DNA of 54,743 nt from an uncultured bacterium (GTDB lineage Bacteria > Planctomycetota > Phycisphaerae > Phycisphaerales > UBA1924). Positions 8,900-21,695 of the stretch are shown in pieces (the first letter of the stretch is position 1; each line of letters starts with the position of its first letter). The stretch spans positions 1 to 54,743 of the forward strand of contig CAILKP010000004.1 in the NCBI GenBank assembly GCA_903834785.1, given 5' to 3'. The position numbers and the translations under genes were made by a program. The notes under the pieces were generated by a model, which was given only the letters and a program-made list of their open reading frames with translations, ran no database searches and was not told where the DNA came from.

Positions 8900-10702
8900 G
8901 TGACGCCGAGCACTTTCCTCTCACACTGGGGCATCCGCGAGAACCCGTTCCGGGGCGAAGAAGCCCGACTGGACACGGTGTTCTGCCGCATTACGGCGAC
9001 GGATGCCGCCAAGCAGGCGGAGAACACGGATCACACGGTGGGGGCCGATGCGGGGTACTCGCTGCTGGCGATGGCGGCGCAGCACGCGGAGTTTGAGAAG
9101 TTCGTTGGGGACTTCCAGCGGCCGGCATCGAGCGTGGTGTTCGGGGAAAAGGGCTCGGGCAAGACGGCGATGCGGCTGCAGATTGCCCAGGCGGCGGCGG
9201 TGCACAACGCCAGGAACCCTGACGGGCGTGTGCTGCTGATTGCCTACGACGAACTGCATCCCTTCCTTGAGCGGCTGCACAACCGGCTGCGGCGGGTGAC
9301 GCGCAAGGGTGAGACGACGGCCACTGAGTCGCTGCGGCAGATGCGGCTGGCGGACCATGTTGATGCCATCATGCACCTGGTGGTGCCGAAGCTGGTGGAC
9401 ATCGTGATGGCCACGACGGGCGAGGCGGAGCAGGCGGCGTTGCCATCGTCGCGGCCGATTGCGCCGCCCCATCTGCGCGGGCTGGCGGATCCTGAACTGC
9501 TGGAGTTGGGCACGGAGCCCAAGAAGGTGCTGCGGCGGACGGACCCGGCAGTGAAGCGGGACCTGCTGGCACTGGTGGCGGCGTATGACAAGTCCGACGA
9601 GGGTACGGCCCGGGTGCGGCAGCTGCGGTGGGCACTGCAGGTGCGCCGGCCGCTGCTGGAGCGGACCGAGGCGGTGGTGGCGTACTTCGGCTGGCTGCCG
9701 CCGGCGCTGGTGGCCCTGTGGCTTGCGCTGACGGCGCCGAAGCTGGGCGGCGCGGGGGCCGGGACCGGGCTGGGGCGGCTGGTGCCCGATGCACCTTCGA
9801 TGCAACTGGTGTGGCGGCAGCTGCAGGAGACCTTCGGCCTGACGGGCACGGGCGACTCGCGCACGGTGGTGTGGACGACGGCGTTTGTGGCGCTGGTGCT
9901 GATCTGGATCGTGTTCCTGGCCCGGCGGGCGTGGACGGATCGGTTCCGGCTTTCGCGCCAGACCTCGCGCATGTACCGCCAGGTGCGGGTGACGGGCCGG
10001 AGCGAGGCGAGCGTGTTTCAGGCGATCCGCGCGCTGCCCGCATCGATGCGGACGAGCAACTATCTGCCGGTCAGCGAGTCGGAGGACTTGCGGCTGCGGA
10101 TGTTTGACCGGCTGCGGCGGGTGCTGCGGCTGTTTGGCTACAGCGGGCTTGTCGTGGTGGTGGACCGGGTGGACGAGCCGCTGATTGTCGGCGGCGATGC
10201 CGAACGGATGAAGACGATTGTCTGGCCGATGCTTACGAGCAAGTTCCTGCAGCAGGAGGCGGTGGGCATCAAGCTGCTGCTGCCCATTGAGCTGCGGCAC
10301 ATGCTGTTTAAGGAGTCGGCGGCGTTCTTCCAGCAGGCGCGGCTGGACAAGCAGAACCTTGTCGAGCAGCTGAGCTGGACGGGGTCGACCCTGTACGACC
10401 TGTGCACGGCGCGGCTGATTGCCTGCCGCGGACTGTCGACGGGTGATTCGGGCAAGCAGATGATCACACTGGCGGATCTGTTTGACGCGGATGTGGGGCG
10501 GCAGGGGCTGGTTGAGGCGCTTGAGCAGATGCGCCAGCCGCGGGACGCGTTTAAGTTCCTGTACCACTGCATTGTGGAGCACTGTGCGCAGGCGACGAGC
10601 GAGCAGAACGCGCTGACGATTCCCAAGCGGGTGCTGGAGGATGTGCGCAAGGCCCAGGTCGAGCGGCTGCGGCAACTGGCGATGGGTGTGCGCCCGGCGT
10701 GA
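8900..10702 (+). CDS. Membrane-embedded P-loop NTPase of unknown function
   Basis: A 600-residue protein. It begins TPSTFLSHWGIRENPFRGEE, an opening often seen in AAA/ExeA-like ATPases. A Walker A motif GEKGSGKT lies at 82-89. Two transmembrane helices at about 258-280 (FGWLPPALVALWLAL) and 322-345 (TAFVALVLIWIVFLARR) interrupt the ATPase region. A Walker B-like strand LVVVVDRVDEPL lies at about 417-428, after the membrane segments. This layout resembles KAP-type NTPases, in which membrane helices are inserted into the P-loop domain. The start is a GTG with TAACCT six bases upstream. Neighbours are a pseudokinase and an HlyD-type adaptor. The function is not known. Confidence 0.7.
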   Translation: MTPSTFLSHWGIRENPFRGEEARLDTVFCRITATDAAKQAENTDHTVGADAGYSLLAMAAQHAEFEKFVGDFQRPASSVVFGEKGSGKTAMRLQIAQAAAVHNARNPDGRVLLIAYDELHPFLERLHNRLRRVTRKGETTATESLRQMRLADHVDAIMHLVVPKLVDIVMATTGEAEQAALPSSRPIAPPHLRGLADPELLELGTEPKKVLRRTDPAVKRDLLALVAAYDKSDEGTARVRQLRWALQVRRPLLERTEAVVAYFGWLPPALVALWLALTAPKLGGAGAGTGLGRLVPDAPSMQLVWRQLQETFGLTGTGDSRTVVWTTAFVALVLIWIVFLARRAWTDRFRLSRQTSRMYRQVRVTGRSEASVFQAIRALPASMRTSNYLPVSESEDLRLRMFDRLRRVLRLFGYSGLVVVVDRVDEPLIVGGDAERMKTIVWPMLTSKFLQQEAVGIKLLLPIELRHMLFKESAAFFQQARLDKQNLVEQLSWTGSTLYDLCTARLIACRGLSTGDSGKQMITLADLFDADVGRQGLVEALEQMRQPRDAFKFLYHCIVEHCAQATSEQNALTIPKRVLEDVRKAQVERLRQLAMGVRPA

Positions 10703-10756
10703 ATGGGATTTGTACCGGCTTGACGGCGGCAGCGGCGATGAGGCGTGGGGTTTTGC

Positions 10757-10762
10757 TACGCT
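10757..10762 (+). promoter_or_regulatory. Candidate -10 box (TACGCT) for a leaderless mRNA
   Basis: TACGCT six bases before the ATG at 10769; no ribosome-binding site in between. No clear -35. Confidence 0.4.
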
Positions 10763-10768
10763 TGGGGC

Positions 10769-11824
10769 ATGACCAAGTGGGCCACGATTGTGTTGTCTGT
10801 CGTCGGGCTGGCGGTGGCGGTGTACGTGGTGGCGACGCACGGCAAGGACCAGCCGCCGGATCCGCCGCCAGCGGCGCCGCCCTCGGTGAACCCGTACGGG
10901 CGGGGGATTGCGGCGACGGGGCAGATTGAGGCGGCCAGCCGCAACGTGGCGGTGGCCACGCCCGAGGCCGGGCTGGTGACCGCGGTGCTGGTGCAGGTGG
11001 GTGACAAGGTGACCAAGGGCCAGCCGCTGATGATGATGGACACGCGGCTGCTGGAGGCCGACCGGCTGCGGACCAACGCGGCGATTGAAGTGTCCAGGGC
11101 GCGGATGGCGCGGCTGCGGGCACTGCCCCGGCAGGAGGAACTGCCGCCGCTGCAGACGGCGGTGGACCGGGCGATGATCCGGTTCAATGACGCCAAGGAC
11201 TACTACGAGGACCTGTCACGGGCGGGAGCGCGGGAGGCGGCCAGCCGGCTGGAGATTGATCGGCGGCGGTTCCTGCGTGATGCCGCGGAGGCGGACTACA
11301 AGCAGGCGGTGGCGCAGCTGGACCTGCTGAAGGCGGGCACCTGGCAGCGCGACCTGGTGGTGGCCGAGGCGGAGCTGACGGCGGCGGAGGCGGAGCTGCG
11401 GGCCCTGGAACTGCGGCTGGAGCGGCTGACCGTGCGATCACCGATCGACGGGACGGTGCTGAAGCGGAACGTGGAGCCGGGGCAGTTTGCCATGACCTCC
11501 GGCCAAGCGGCGGCGCTGGTGGTGGGGGACCTGTCCTCGCTGCACGTGCGGGCGAGGGTGGATGAGGAGGATGCGCCGCAGCTGCGGGACGGGGCGGCAG
11601 CGACGCTGCGGGTGCGGGGGATTGTGGCCGAGACGGTGAAGCTGACGATGCTGCGGATTGAGCCGCTGGCCCAGCCCAAGACCGACCTGGTGAACACCCC
11701 GACGGAGCGGGTGGACACGAGGGTGGTGGAGGTGGTCTTTACGTTGGCGGAACCGGCCAAGAGCCGGCTGTTCCCCGGGCAGGTGGTGGATGTGTTTATT
11801 GATGCGGGGGCGGGGGGCAAATGA
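10769..11824 (+). CDS. HlyD/MFP-family periplasmic adaptor
   Basis: A 351-residue membrane-fusion protein of the kind that bridges an inner-membrane exporter to the outer envelope. An N-terminal membrane anchor (about 3-21) is followed by a Pro-rich linker. The first lipoyl half is VAVATPEAGLVTAVLVQVGDKV (about 59-80), an alpha-helical hairpin spans about 90-215, and the second lipoyl half is LTVRSPIDGTVLKRNVEPGQ. A beta-barrel follows (SSLHVRARVDEEDAPQLRDG). No ABC or RND pump gene is adjacent, so the partner must be elsewhere, or the upstream membrane NTPase is involved (speculative). The gap to the NTPase is 66 bases. The stop codon lies inside the first unit of an octamer repeat. Confidence 0.85.
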   Translation: MTKWATIVLSVVGLAVAVYVVATHGKDQPPDPPPAAPPSVNPYGRGIAATGQIEAASRNVAVATPEAGLVTAVLVQVGDKVTKGQPLMMMDTRLLEADRLRTNAAIEVSRARMARLRALPRQEELPPLQTAVDRAMIRFNDAKDYYEDLSRAGAREAASRLEIDRRRFLRDAAEADYKQAVAQLDLLKAGTWQRDLVVAEAELTAAEAELRALELRLERLTVRSPIDGTVLKRNVEPGQFAMTSGQAAALVVGDLSSLHVRARVDEEDAPQLRDGAAATLRVRGIVAETVKLTMLRIEPLAQPKTDLVNTPTERVDTRVVEVVFTLAEPAKSRLFPGQVVDVFIDAGAGGK

Positions 11825-11855
11825 CCAAAGGGCTAAATGGCCAAATTGCCAAAGG
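11816..11855 (+). repeat. Octanucleotide tandem array B (5 units)
   Basis: Five 8-base units in register: ggcaaatg, accaaagg, gctaaatg, gccaaatt, gccaaagg. The first unit supplies the last two sense codons and the start of the stop codon of the HlyD-family gene. Confidence 0.8.
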
Positions 11856-12107
11856 GGGAGGGTCAGAACCGGGCGGGGTGGGGCCTGCAGGGGGGGTTGG
11901 CGGGGAATTTTCGGGGTGGCTGGAACCTGGGGGCGGGGGAAGCGGATAACCTCTGGAGAATCGGTGCGTCCGTCGCTGGCCGGGATTGATCCGGCGGGTT
12001 ATCCTGACGGGTCACCGGACCGATTCAGAGTTCTGGAAGTGACTGGTTTGGCAGATTTGCTCGTTCTCGCTGCGGCGGTGTCTTGAGAGGCCCGCCGGAG
12101 CACACCT

Positions 12108-12113
12108 AAGGAG
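12108..12113 (+). promoter_or_regulatory. Ribosome-binding site AAGGAG
   Basis: A canonical Shine-Dalgarno six bases before the ATG at 12120, fixing the start of the STN-domain gene. It is notable because many genes here have none. Confidence 0.75.
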
Positions 12114-12119
12114 TCGTCG

Positions 12120-13043
12120 ATGCGTGTTCGCCGTTCGCTCGCTCTTGTTGCCGCCGCTGGGATGATGGCTGTTGGTGTGGTTGCTTCGGCTCAGCCGGCT
12201 GCCGCCCCGACCGGTGCCACGGTCATCCGCAGTTCGAACCCCGCCAAGGACAACCTGTCGAAGCTGCAGAAGCTGATCACGGCCGATTTTGATGGTGTCC
12301 GGTTTGAGGACGCGATGAAGAACATCGCCGAGCAGACCGGCGCTGAGCTGGAAGTGCTCTTTAAGAACGACCGCGGCGACGGCCTGGACCCCGAGGCCCA
12401 GGTGAAGCTGTCGGAGAAGAACGTTCCGGCGCTGACGGTCATCACCAAGCTGCTGTCGAAGGTTGCGCCCGATGAGCGTGACGAGGCGACCTGGCAGTTC
12501 TCGAGCGAGGGCAAGGTGCAGGTCGGCCGCAAGACCGATCTGGACAAGTTCAAGCGCGTCGAGATCTACTCGATCCTGGACCTGCTGCTGCGTCTGCCGA
12601 TCTACCCCGACGTGCCGGAAGTGAACCTGCAGCAGGCGCTGCAGAGCGGTGGTCGTGGCGGTGGTGGCGGCCAGAGCCCCTTCGGCCAGAACAACCAGAA
12701 CCAGCGTCGTCAGCCCGACCAGATTGACCGTGAGCGCAAGGAGCGTTCCACCGAGATCATCACGCTGCTGACGCAGTATGCTGAGCCGAACCGCTGGATC
12801 TCCGGCGGTGGCGACCTGCAGAACCCCCGGTACTTCGACGGCAACATCATCGTTGATGCCCCGGACTACATGCACCGTGCTCTGGTCGGCTACTCCTGGT
12901 GGCCCTCGACCAAGTCGGCCCCCTCGGCCAGCCGTCGCTACGTCTCGCTGAGCCAGGACTCGGCGATTGCCTCGGTGGCGAACTTCCGCAACCTGCCGGT
13001 GAGCGCCGGCGTTGCTGGTGGCACCCCCGGTGGCGGCCGCTGA
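12120..13043 (+). CDS. Secreted STN (secretin/TonB short N-terminal)-domain protein
   Basis: A 307-residue exported protein. The signal peptide (1-24) has a likely cleavage after ASA (VVASAQPAAA). Residues 52-82 (ITADFDGVRFEDAMKNIAEQ, then TGAELEVL) match the STN fold found at the N-terminus of secretins. A Gly/Gln-rich linker (about 178-202, GGRGGGGGQSPFGQNNQNQ) leads to NIIVDAPDYMHRALVGY, which resembles the secretin-like phrase usually reading LxVxAPxxxH. No secretin pore domain or pilus gene is nearby, so this is an orphan periplasmic protein of unknown role. A strong terminator follows, making it monocistronic. Confidence 0.7.
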   Translation: MRVRRSLALVAAAGMMAVGVVASAQPAAAPTGATVIRSSNPAKDNLSKLQKLITADFDGVRFEDAMKNIAEQTGAELEVLFKNDRGDGLDPEAQVKLSEKNVPALTVITKLLSKVAPDERDEATWQFSSEGKVQVGRKTDLDKFKRVEIYSILDLLLRLPIYPDVPEVNLQQALQSGGRGGGGGQSPFGQNNQNQRRQPDQIDRERKERSTEIITLLTQYAEPNRWISGGGDLQNPRYFDGNIIVDAPDYMHRALVGYSWWPSTKSAPSASRRYVSLSQDSAIASVANFRNLPVSAGVAGGTPGGGR

Positions 13044-13099
13044 ATGAGCTGAGACCCGGCCGGACCGATGGCGGACCGGCTTGAAGATTCAAACACCTG

Positions 13100-13138
13100 C
13101 CGCGGCCCTGATGCAAAGTCAGGGCCGCGGTTGTTTTT
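13100..13138 (+). terminator. Rho-independent terminator
   Basis: A 12-bp stem (13100-13111 with 13119-13130), a 7-base loop and a T-rich tract (13131-13139) lie 57 bases past the stop at 13043. Confidence 0.93.
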
Positions 13139-13389
13139 TAGGACGTCGGGTGATGCATTCGGCCTGCCGGGCAGTAAAAAGTGCTGTCATCTAGGACAAA
13201 AAAGGGGTTGAAACGGCTATTGTTCTGCGGCCGCGGGTGATACCCCAACTGCGGCTGGCCTCGTCCTTGACATCCCGAATCTGTGCTCACGCGTTGTGTT
13301 TTTTTCCCGTTTCCGTCTGCTGCGCCCATTTCATCGCATGCGGGGCTGGCCGGCTCGCCGGCGGCCCTACCACCATTGAGGTTTCGGTC
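13139..13389 (+). other. gcvP upstream region
   Basis: About 250 bases. There is a TTGACA at 13267-13272 but no good -10 at the right distance, and a seven-T run at 13300-13306. I looked for the conserved cores of a glycine riboswitch and did not find them. GAGG (13378-13381) precedes the start. Confidence 0.35.
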
Positions 13390-16371
<2,982 letters not shown>

Positions 16372-16497
16372 GATCGGAACGGCGAGCCTGTGAGACTGGT
16401 GAAACCCCCAGGGGGAGGGGTCGGAGGGGGCGGTGTCCGCTGGACGGCCTTGTTATAGGTCGGTTTGGTATTCCTGCCCGCCGGACGGATTGGCCGA

Positions 16498-16503
16498 TAC
16501 ACT
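16498..16503 (+). promoter_or_regulatory. Candidate -10 box (TACACT) for a leaderless mRNA
   Basis: TACACT lies seven bases before the ATG at 16511, with no Shine-Dalgarno. Confidence 0.4.
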
Positions 16504-16510
16504 TATAGCT

Positions 16511-17377
16511 ATGGCACGCAAGCGCGGGTCACCCGTTCTCATTGAGCTGATGAACACCAGGGAACCGGAAACGGTTCAGACCGGTGAGCCATCACTGCGC
16601 CTGGCACCTGCGGAGATGATCGAGCCCAAGCCGCGGCCGGGGCAGCAGTTGGTGGGCATGGCGATGCCGCCGCGCTCGGGGGCGAGCCCGCTGTTTCAGT
16701 CGGGGCCGCTGGCGGTGCTGGGCAAGATTCAGCCGATGGCGTGGCTGGGCATGGGCGTGGTGATTGTGCTGGTGGCGGTGGTGTGGTTCGTGGCGTTCCG
16801 CACGGGGCAGAGCGACCAGGCGAAGTTGGATGAGCAGCGGCGTGCCCGCGAACTGACTGCCGGTGGCACGCCTGCCCCGGTGACGCCGGGCAACATTGGT
16901 ACGACGCCGGGCGGGAACCAGGGCGGGGCGCCGACCGTCGGTCCGAACACGCTGCCCGATGGTGCTGGTCAGGGCGGTGTGCCGCAGCCGACGCCGATTG
17001 TGCTGCCGACTCCGCCGAAGAAGAACGAGCCAGTGAAACCCCCGGTCGCTGTACCGGTGATTGAGGCCGATGACCAGTTGGTGCAGGGGATGAACTACTT
17101 GGTCTGCGGCGTGTTCAAGCGCCAGGACGATGCGGACAAGTCGGCGGAGTTCCTGAAGTCTCGCGGCTTGCCTGCAGCGATCGTGCCCGCACGCGAGTTC
17201 TCGTCCTCGGCGGGCGCCAAGGACGTGATGGTGATCATCAAGAAGGGGTACGCCCGCGACAAGTACGCGGCCAGCGGGATGCGCGAGAAGGTGCAGTCTC
17301 TGGGCCGGCTCTGGCGGGCCGAGGATCGTCGGGCTCCGACGGACTTCGCCCAGCCGTATTGGGACAAGTACAAGTGA
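16511..17377 (+). CDS. Single-pass membrane protein with C-terminal SPOR-like domain
   Basis: A 288-residue protein. A cytoplasmic N-terminus of about 75 residues begins MARKRGSPVLIELMN. One transmembrane helix (about 77-98, AWLGMGVVIVLVAVVWFVAF) is followed by a Gly/Pro-rich linker (about 115-180) and a C-terminal domain (about 196-288). That domain (MNYLVCGVFKRQDDADKSAE, then AAIVPA and DVMVIIKKGY) has the beta-alpha-beta pattern of SPOR domains, which bind denuded peptidoglycan at division sites. The assignment is by pattern only. The lipoprotein at 30014 has a similar C-terminus and a similar last few residues. A TACACT box lies seven bases before the ATG. Confidence 0.65.
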   Translation: MARKRGSPVLIELMNTREPETVQTGEPSLRLAPAEMIEPKPRPGQQLVGMAMPPRSGASPLFQSGPLAVLGKIQPMAWLGMGVVIVLVAVVWFVAFRTGQSDQAKLDEQRRARELTAGGTPAPVTPGNIGTTPGGNQGGAPTVGPNTLPDGAGQGGVPQPTPIVLPTPPKKNEPVKPPVAVPVIEADDQLVQGMNYLVCGVFKRQDDADKSAEFLKSRGLPAAIVPAREFSSSAGAKDVMVIIKKGYARDKYAASGMREKVQSLGRLWRAEDRRAPTDFAQPYWDKYK

Positions 17378-17462
17378 TGGCGAGCGGGGGCGTGGATTGA
17401 TTTGCGTGGATTGAACGGTTGCCGCGGTTTTCACGCGGGGTTGTTCGTCGCGCGGAGGGTGA

Positions 17463-19712
<2,250 letters not shown>

Positions 19713-19790
19713 TGGCGGGCCGGTGAGTTATCGTCCCCGGCTGCCGCAAGGAAGGCCCGGGGCCGGGGAGCAGCACGCGGGCGGTGAACC

Positions 19791-19796
19791 TAAACT
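19791..19796 (+). promoter_or_regulatory. Candidate -10 box (TAAACT) of miaB
   Basis: TAAACT lies six bases before the ATG of miaB with no Shine-Dalgarno. The same string with similar flanks (cctaaactcgc) occurs at 35551-35561 upstream of the GT4 gene. Confidence 0.4.
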
Positions 19797-19802
19797 CGCG
19801 GA

Positions 19803-21671
19803 ATGTCCCAGCGTGTGTATCTTGAAACGTTCGGCTGTCAGATGAACGAGCTTGACAGCGAGCTGGTGACCAGTGCCATGCGGGCGCTGGGGTACAGCTT
19901 TGTGGCCGATCCCAATCAGGCCTCGGTGGTGCTGTACAACACCTGCTCCGTGCGTGAGCATGCCGAGCAGAAGGTGTGGTCACGCCTGGGCGAGCTGGCC
20001 TTGCGGAAGGCGCGGGAGCCCAAGCTGGTCGTCGGCGTGCTGGGCTGCATGGCCGAGCGCGAGGGCGAGAAGCTGCTCAAGCGCATGCCGGTGGTGGATG
20101 TGCTGGTGGGCCCGGGCGAGCTGGACAAGCTGCCGGGGCTGATCGGCAACGCCATCCGCACGCGGCTGTCGCTGCTTGATGACTACGGCACGCAGCAGAT
20201 GATGGCCACACCGGAGGATGAGAAGCCCGATACCAGCAGGCTGGTCTCCGCCGGCGAGTACGCGCTGCAGGGCAGCACCAACCGGCGCTCGGCCACGCTT
20301 GCCGCGGCGCAGGACACGCTGGAGCTGCTGGACCTGTCGCGGGCGATTGCCCCGGAGGACCTGGCGGCCAAGGGCGGTGCGGGGCGTGCGGCGTACGTGC
20401 GGATCACGCGCGGGTGCAACAAGTTCTGCACGTATTGCGTGGTGCCCTTTACGCGCGGGGCGGAGGTGCACCGTCCGCCGCAGGCGATCATCGACGAGTG
20501 CAAGAAGCTGGCCGATGCCGGAGTGATCGAGGTCACGCTGCTGGGCCAGACCGTGAACCACTACCGCTTCGAGCACGGAGCATCGGTGAGCATCGGCGGT
20601 GTTGAGCAGCCGCAGAAGGGGCGGGCCTACGGCATCAGCAAGGATGCGTCGGGCGATCCGCACCGCGGCGAGAATGTGACGACGTTTGCCGATCTGCTGC
20701 ACATGATCCACGAGCAGGTGCCAGCGATCCGGCGGCTGCGGTTTGTCACCAGCTTCCCGCGGAGCTTCGGCAACGACATTCTGCAGGTGATGCGGGACTC
20801 GCCGCGGATCTGCAGGTATCTGCACGTTCCGGCCCAGAGCGGTAGCGACCGCATGCTGCAGCTGATGAACCGGCAGTACACGGTCGGCGAGTATCTGGAG
20901 TTCCTGGACCGCGCACGCGGCTATCTGCACCAGCCGGAGATCGGCCGCCCGCTGACGCTGGCGGGCGACATCATCGTCGGCTTCCCGACGGAGACCGACG
21001 AGGACTTTGAGGCCACCAAGGTGCTGCTGCGCAAGGCGCGGTACAAGAACTGCTACATCTTCAAGTACTCGCCGCGGCCGGGAACGATCGCGATCGACAA
21101 GTTCGAGGATGACATCCCCGATGCGGTCAAGCGGCGGCGGAACAACGAGCTGCTGGCACTGCAAGATGAGATCGGCCGCGAAGCGATGACCGAGTTTGCA
21201 GGTCAGACGACGGATGTGTTCGTCACCGGTGTGTCGAAGCGGCAGAGCAAGATGGCGAAGTCGAAGGTGGCCGGCGAGCCGGTGCACAGCCATGCTGCCG
21301 GACACTCGCACGGGCCGGAGGCCGAAGGCAACAAGGGGCACAAGCCGTCGGGCGTGTCACTGACCATCGGCGGCAAGAAGCTCGGCGGCGGCGATGAGGC
21401 CGATGGCTGCGGCGGCGGTGGCGATGACGACAACGGCTGCTCGATCGATGGCTCCAGCACGATTGTGGGTGTGGAGCGCGAGGACGCCGTGCCGGTCGTG
21501 GTGGGCTCCGGGCCGATCCAGATGAGTGGCCGCACCGAGGGCGATGTGATCACGTTCTTCGACCTGCCGCCGGGCAGGTCCCCGGATGATGTGATCGGCA
21601 CGATCGTGCGTGTGAAGATCAACCGCTGCGAGCCGCTGGCGGTGCATGGTGAGATGATCTCCGCGAGATAG
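19803..21671 (+). CDS. miaB: tRNA-2-methylthio-N6-dimethylallyladenosine synthase MiaB, enlarged
   Basis: Radical-SAM methylthiotransferase that adds the 2-methylthio group to i6A37 of tRNAs. The N-terminal cluster cysteines are C12 (TFGCQMN), C48 (NTCSVREHA) and C82 (GVLGCMAER). The radical-SAM triad is C205, C209, C212 (CNKFCTYC). LHVPAQSGSDRMLQLMNR and IIVGFPTETDEDF are also typical. At 622 residues it exceeds the usual 440-480. Extra stretches lie between the two cluster domains (about 140-195), in the radical-SAM barrel (about 258-297), and as a His/Gly/Asp-rich block splitting the TRAM region (about 487-570, HSHAAGHSHG, GCGGGGDDDNGC). MiaB rather than MtaB or RimO is inferred from NTCSVREHAEQK. 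Confidence 0.9.
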   Translation: MSQRVYLETFGCQMNELDSELVTSAMRALGYSFVADPNQASVVLYNTCSVREHAEQKVWSRLGELALRKAREPKLVVGVLGCMAEREGEKLLKRMPVVDVLVGPGELDKLPGLIGNAIRTRLSLLDDYGTQQMMATPEDEKPDTSRLVSAGEYALQGSTNRRSATLAAAQDTLELLDLSRAIAPEDLAAKGGAGRAAYVRITRGCNKFCTYCVVPFTRGAEVHRPPQAIIDECKKLADAGVIEVTLLGQTVNHYRFEHGASVSIGGVEQPQKGRAYGISKDASGDPHRGENVTTFADLLHMIHEQVPAIRRLRFVTSFPRSFGNDILQVMRDSPRICRYLHVPAQSGSDRMLQLMNRQYTVGEYLEFLDRARGYLHQPEIGRPLTLAGDIIVGFPTETDEDFEATKVLLRKARYKNCYIFKYSPRPGTIAIDKFEDDIPDAVKRRRNNELLALQDEIGREAMTEFAGQTTDVFVTGVSKRQSKMAKSKVAGEPVHSHAAGHSHGPEAEGNKGHKPSGVSLTIGGKKLGGGDEADGCGGGGDDDNGCSIDGSSTIVGVEREDAVPVVVGSGPIQMSGRTEGDVITFFDLPPGRSPDDVIGTIVRVKINRCEPLAVHGEMISAR

Positions 21672-21673
21672 TG

Positions 21674-21695
21674 GCTGAGACACCTACTTCTCAGC
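21674..21695. terminator. Short hairpin between convergent genes
   Basis: A 7-bp stem GCTGAGA/TCTCAGC with an 8-base loop, spanning the 12 bases between miaB and the convergent gene and overlapping the latter's stop. No T tract on either side; a weak candidate. Confidence 0.35.

Noticed and set aside
8921..10840. A 639-codon minus-strand frame
   Set aside because: Antisense to the membrane NTPase; extremely rich in Arg, Gln, Pro and His.
13267..13272. TTGACA as a gcvP promoter
   Set aside because: A perfect -35 hexamer, but no acceptable -10 sixteen to nineteen bases downstream.
13139..13389. Glycine riboswitch upstream of gcvP
   Set aside because: The conserved glycine-aptamer cores were looked for and not seen.
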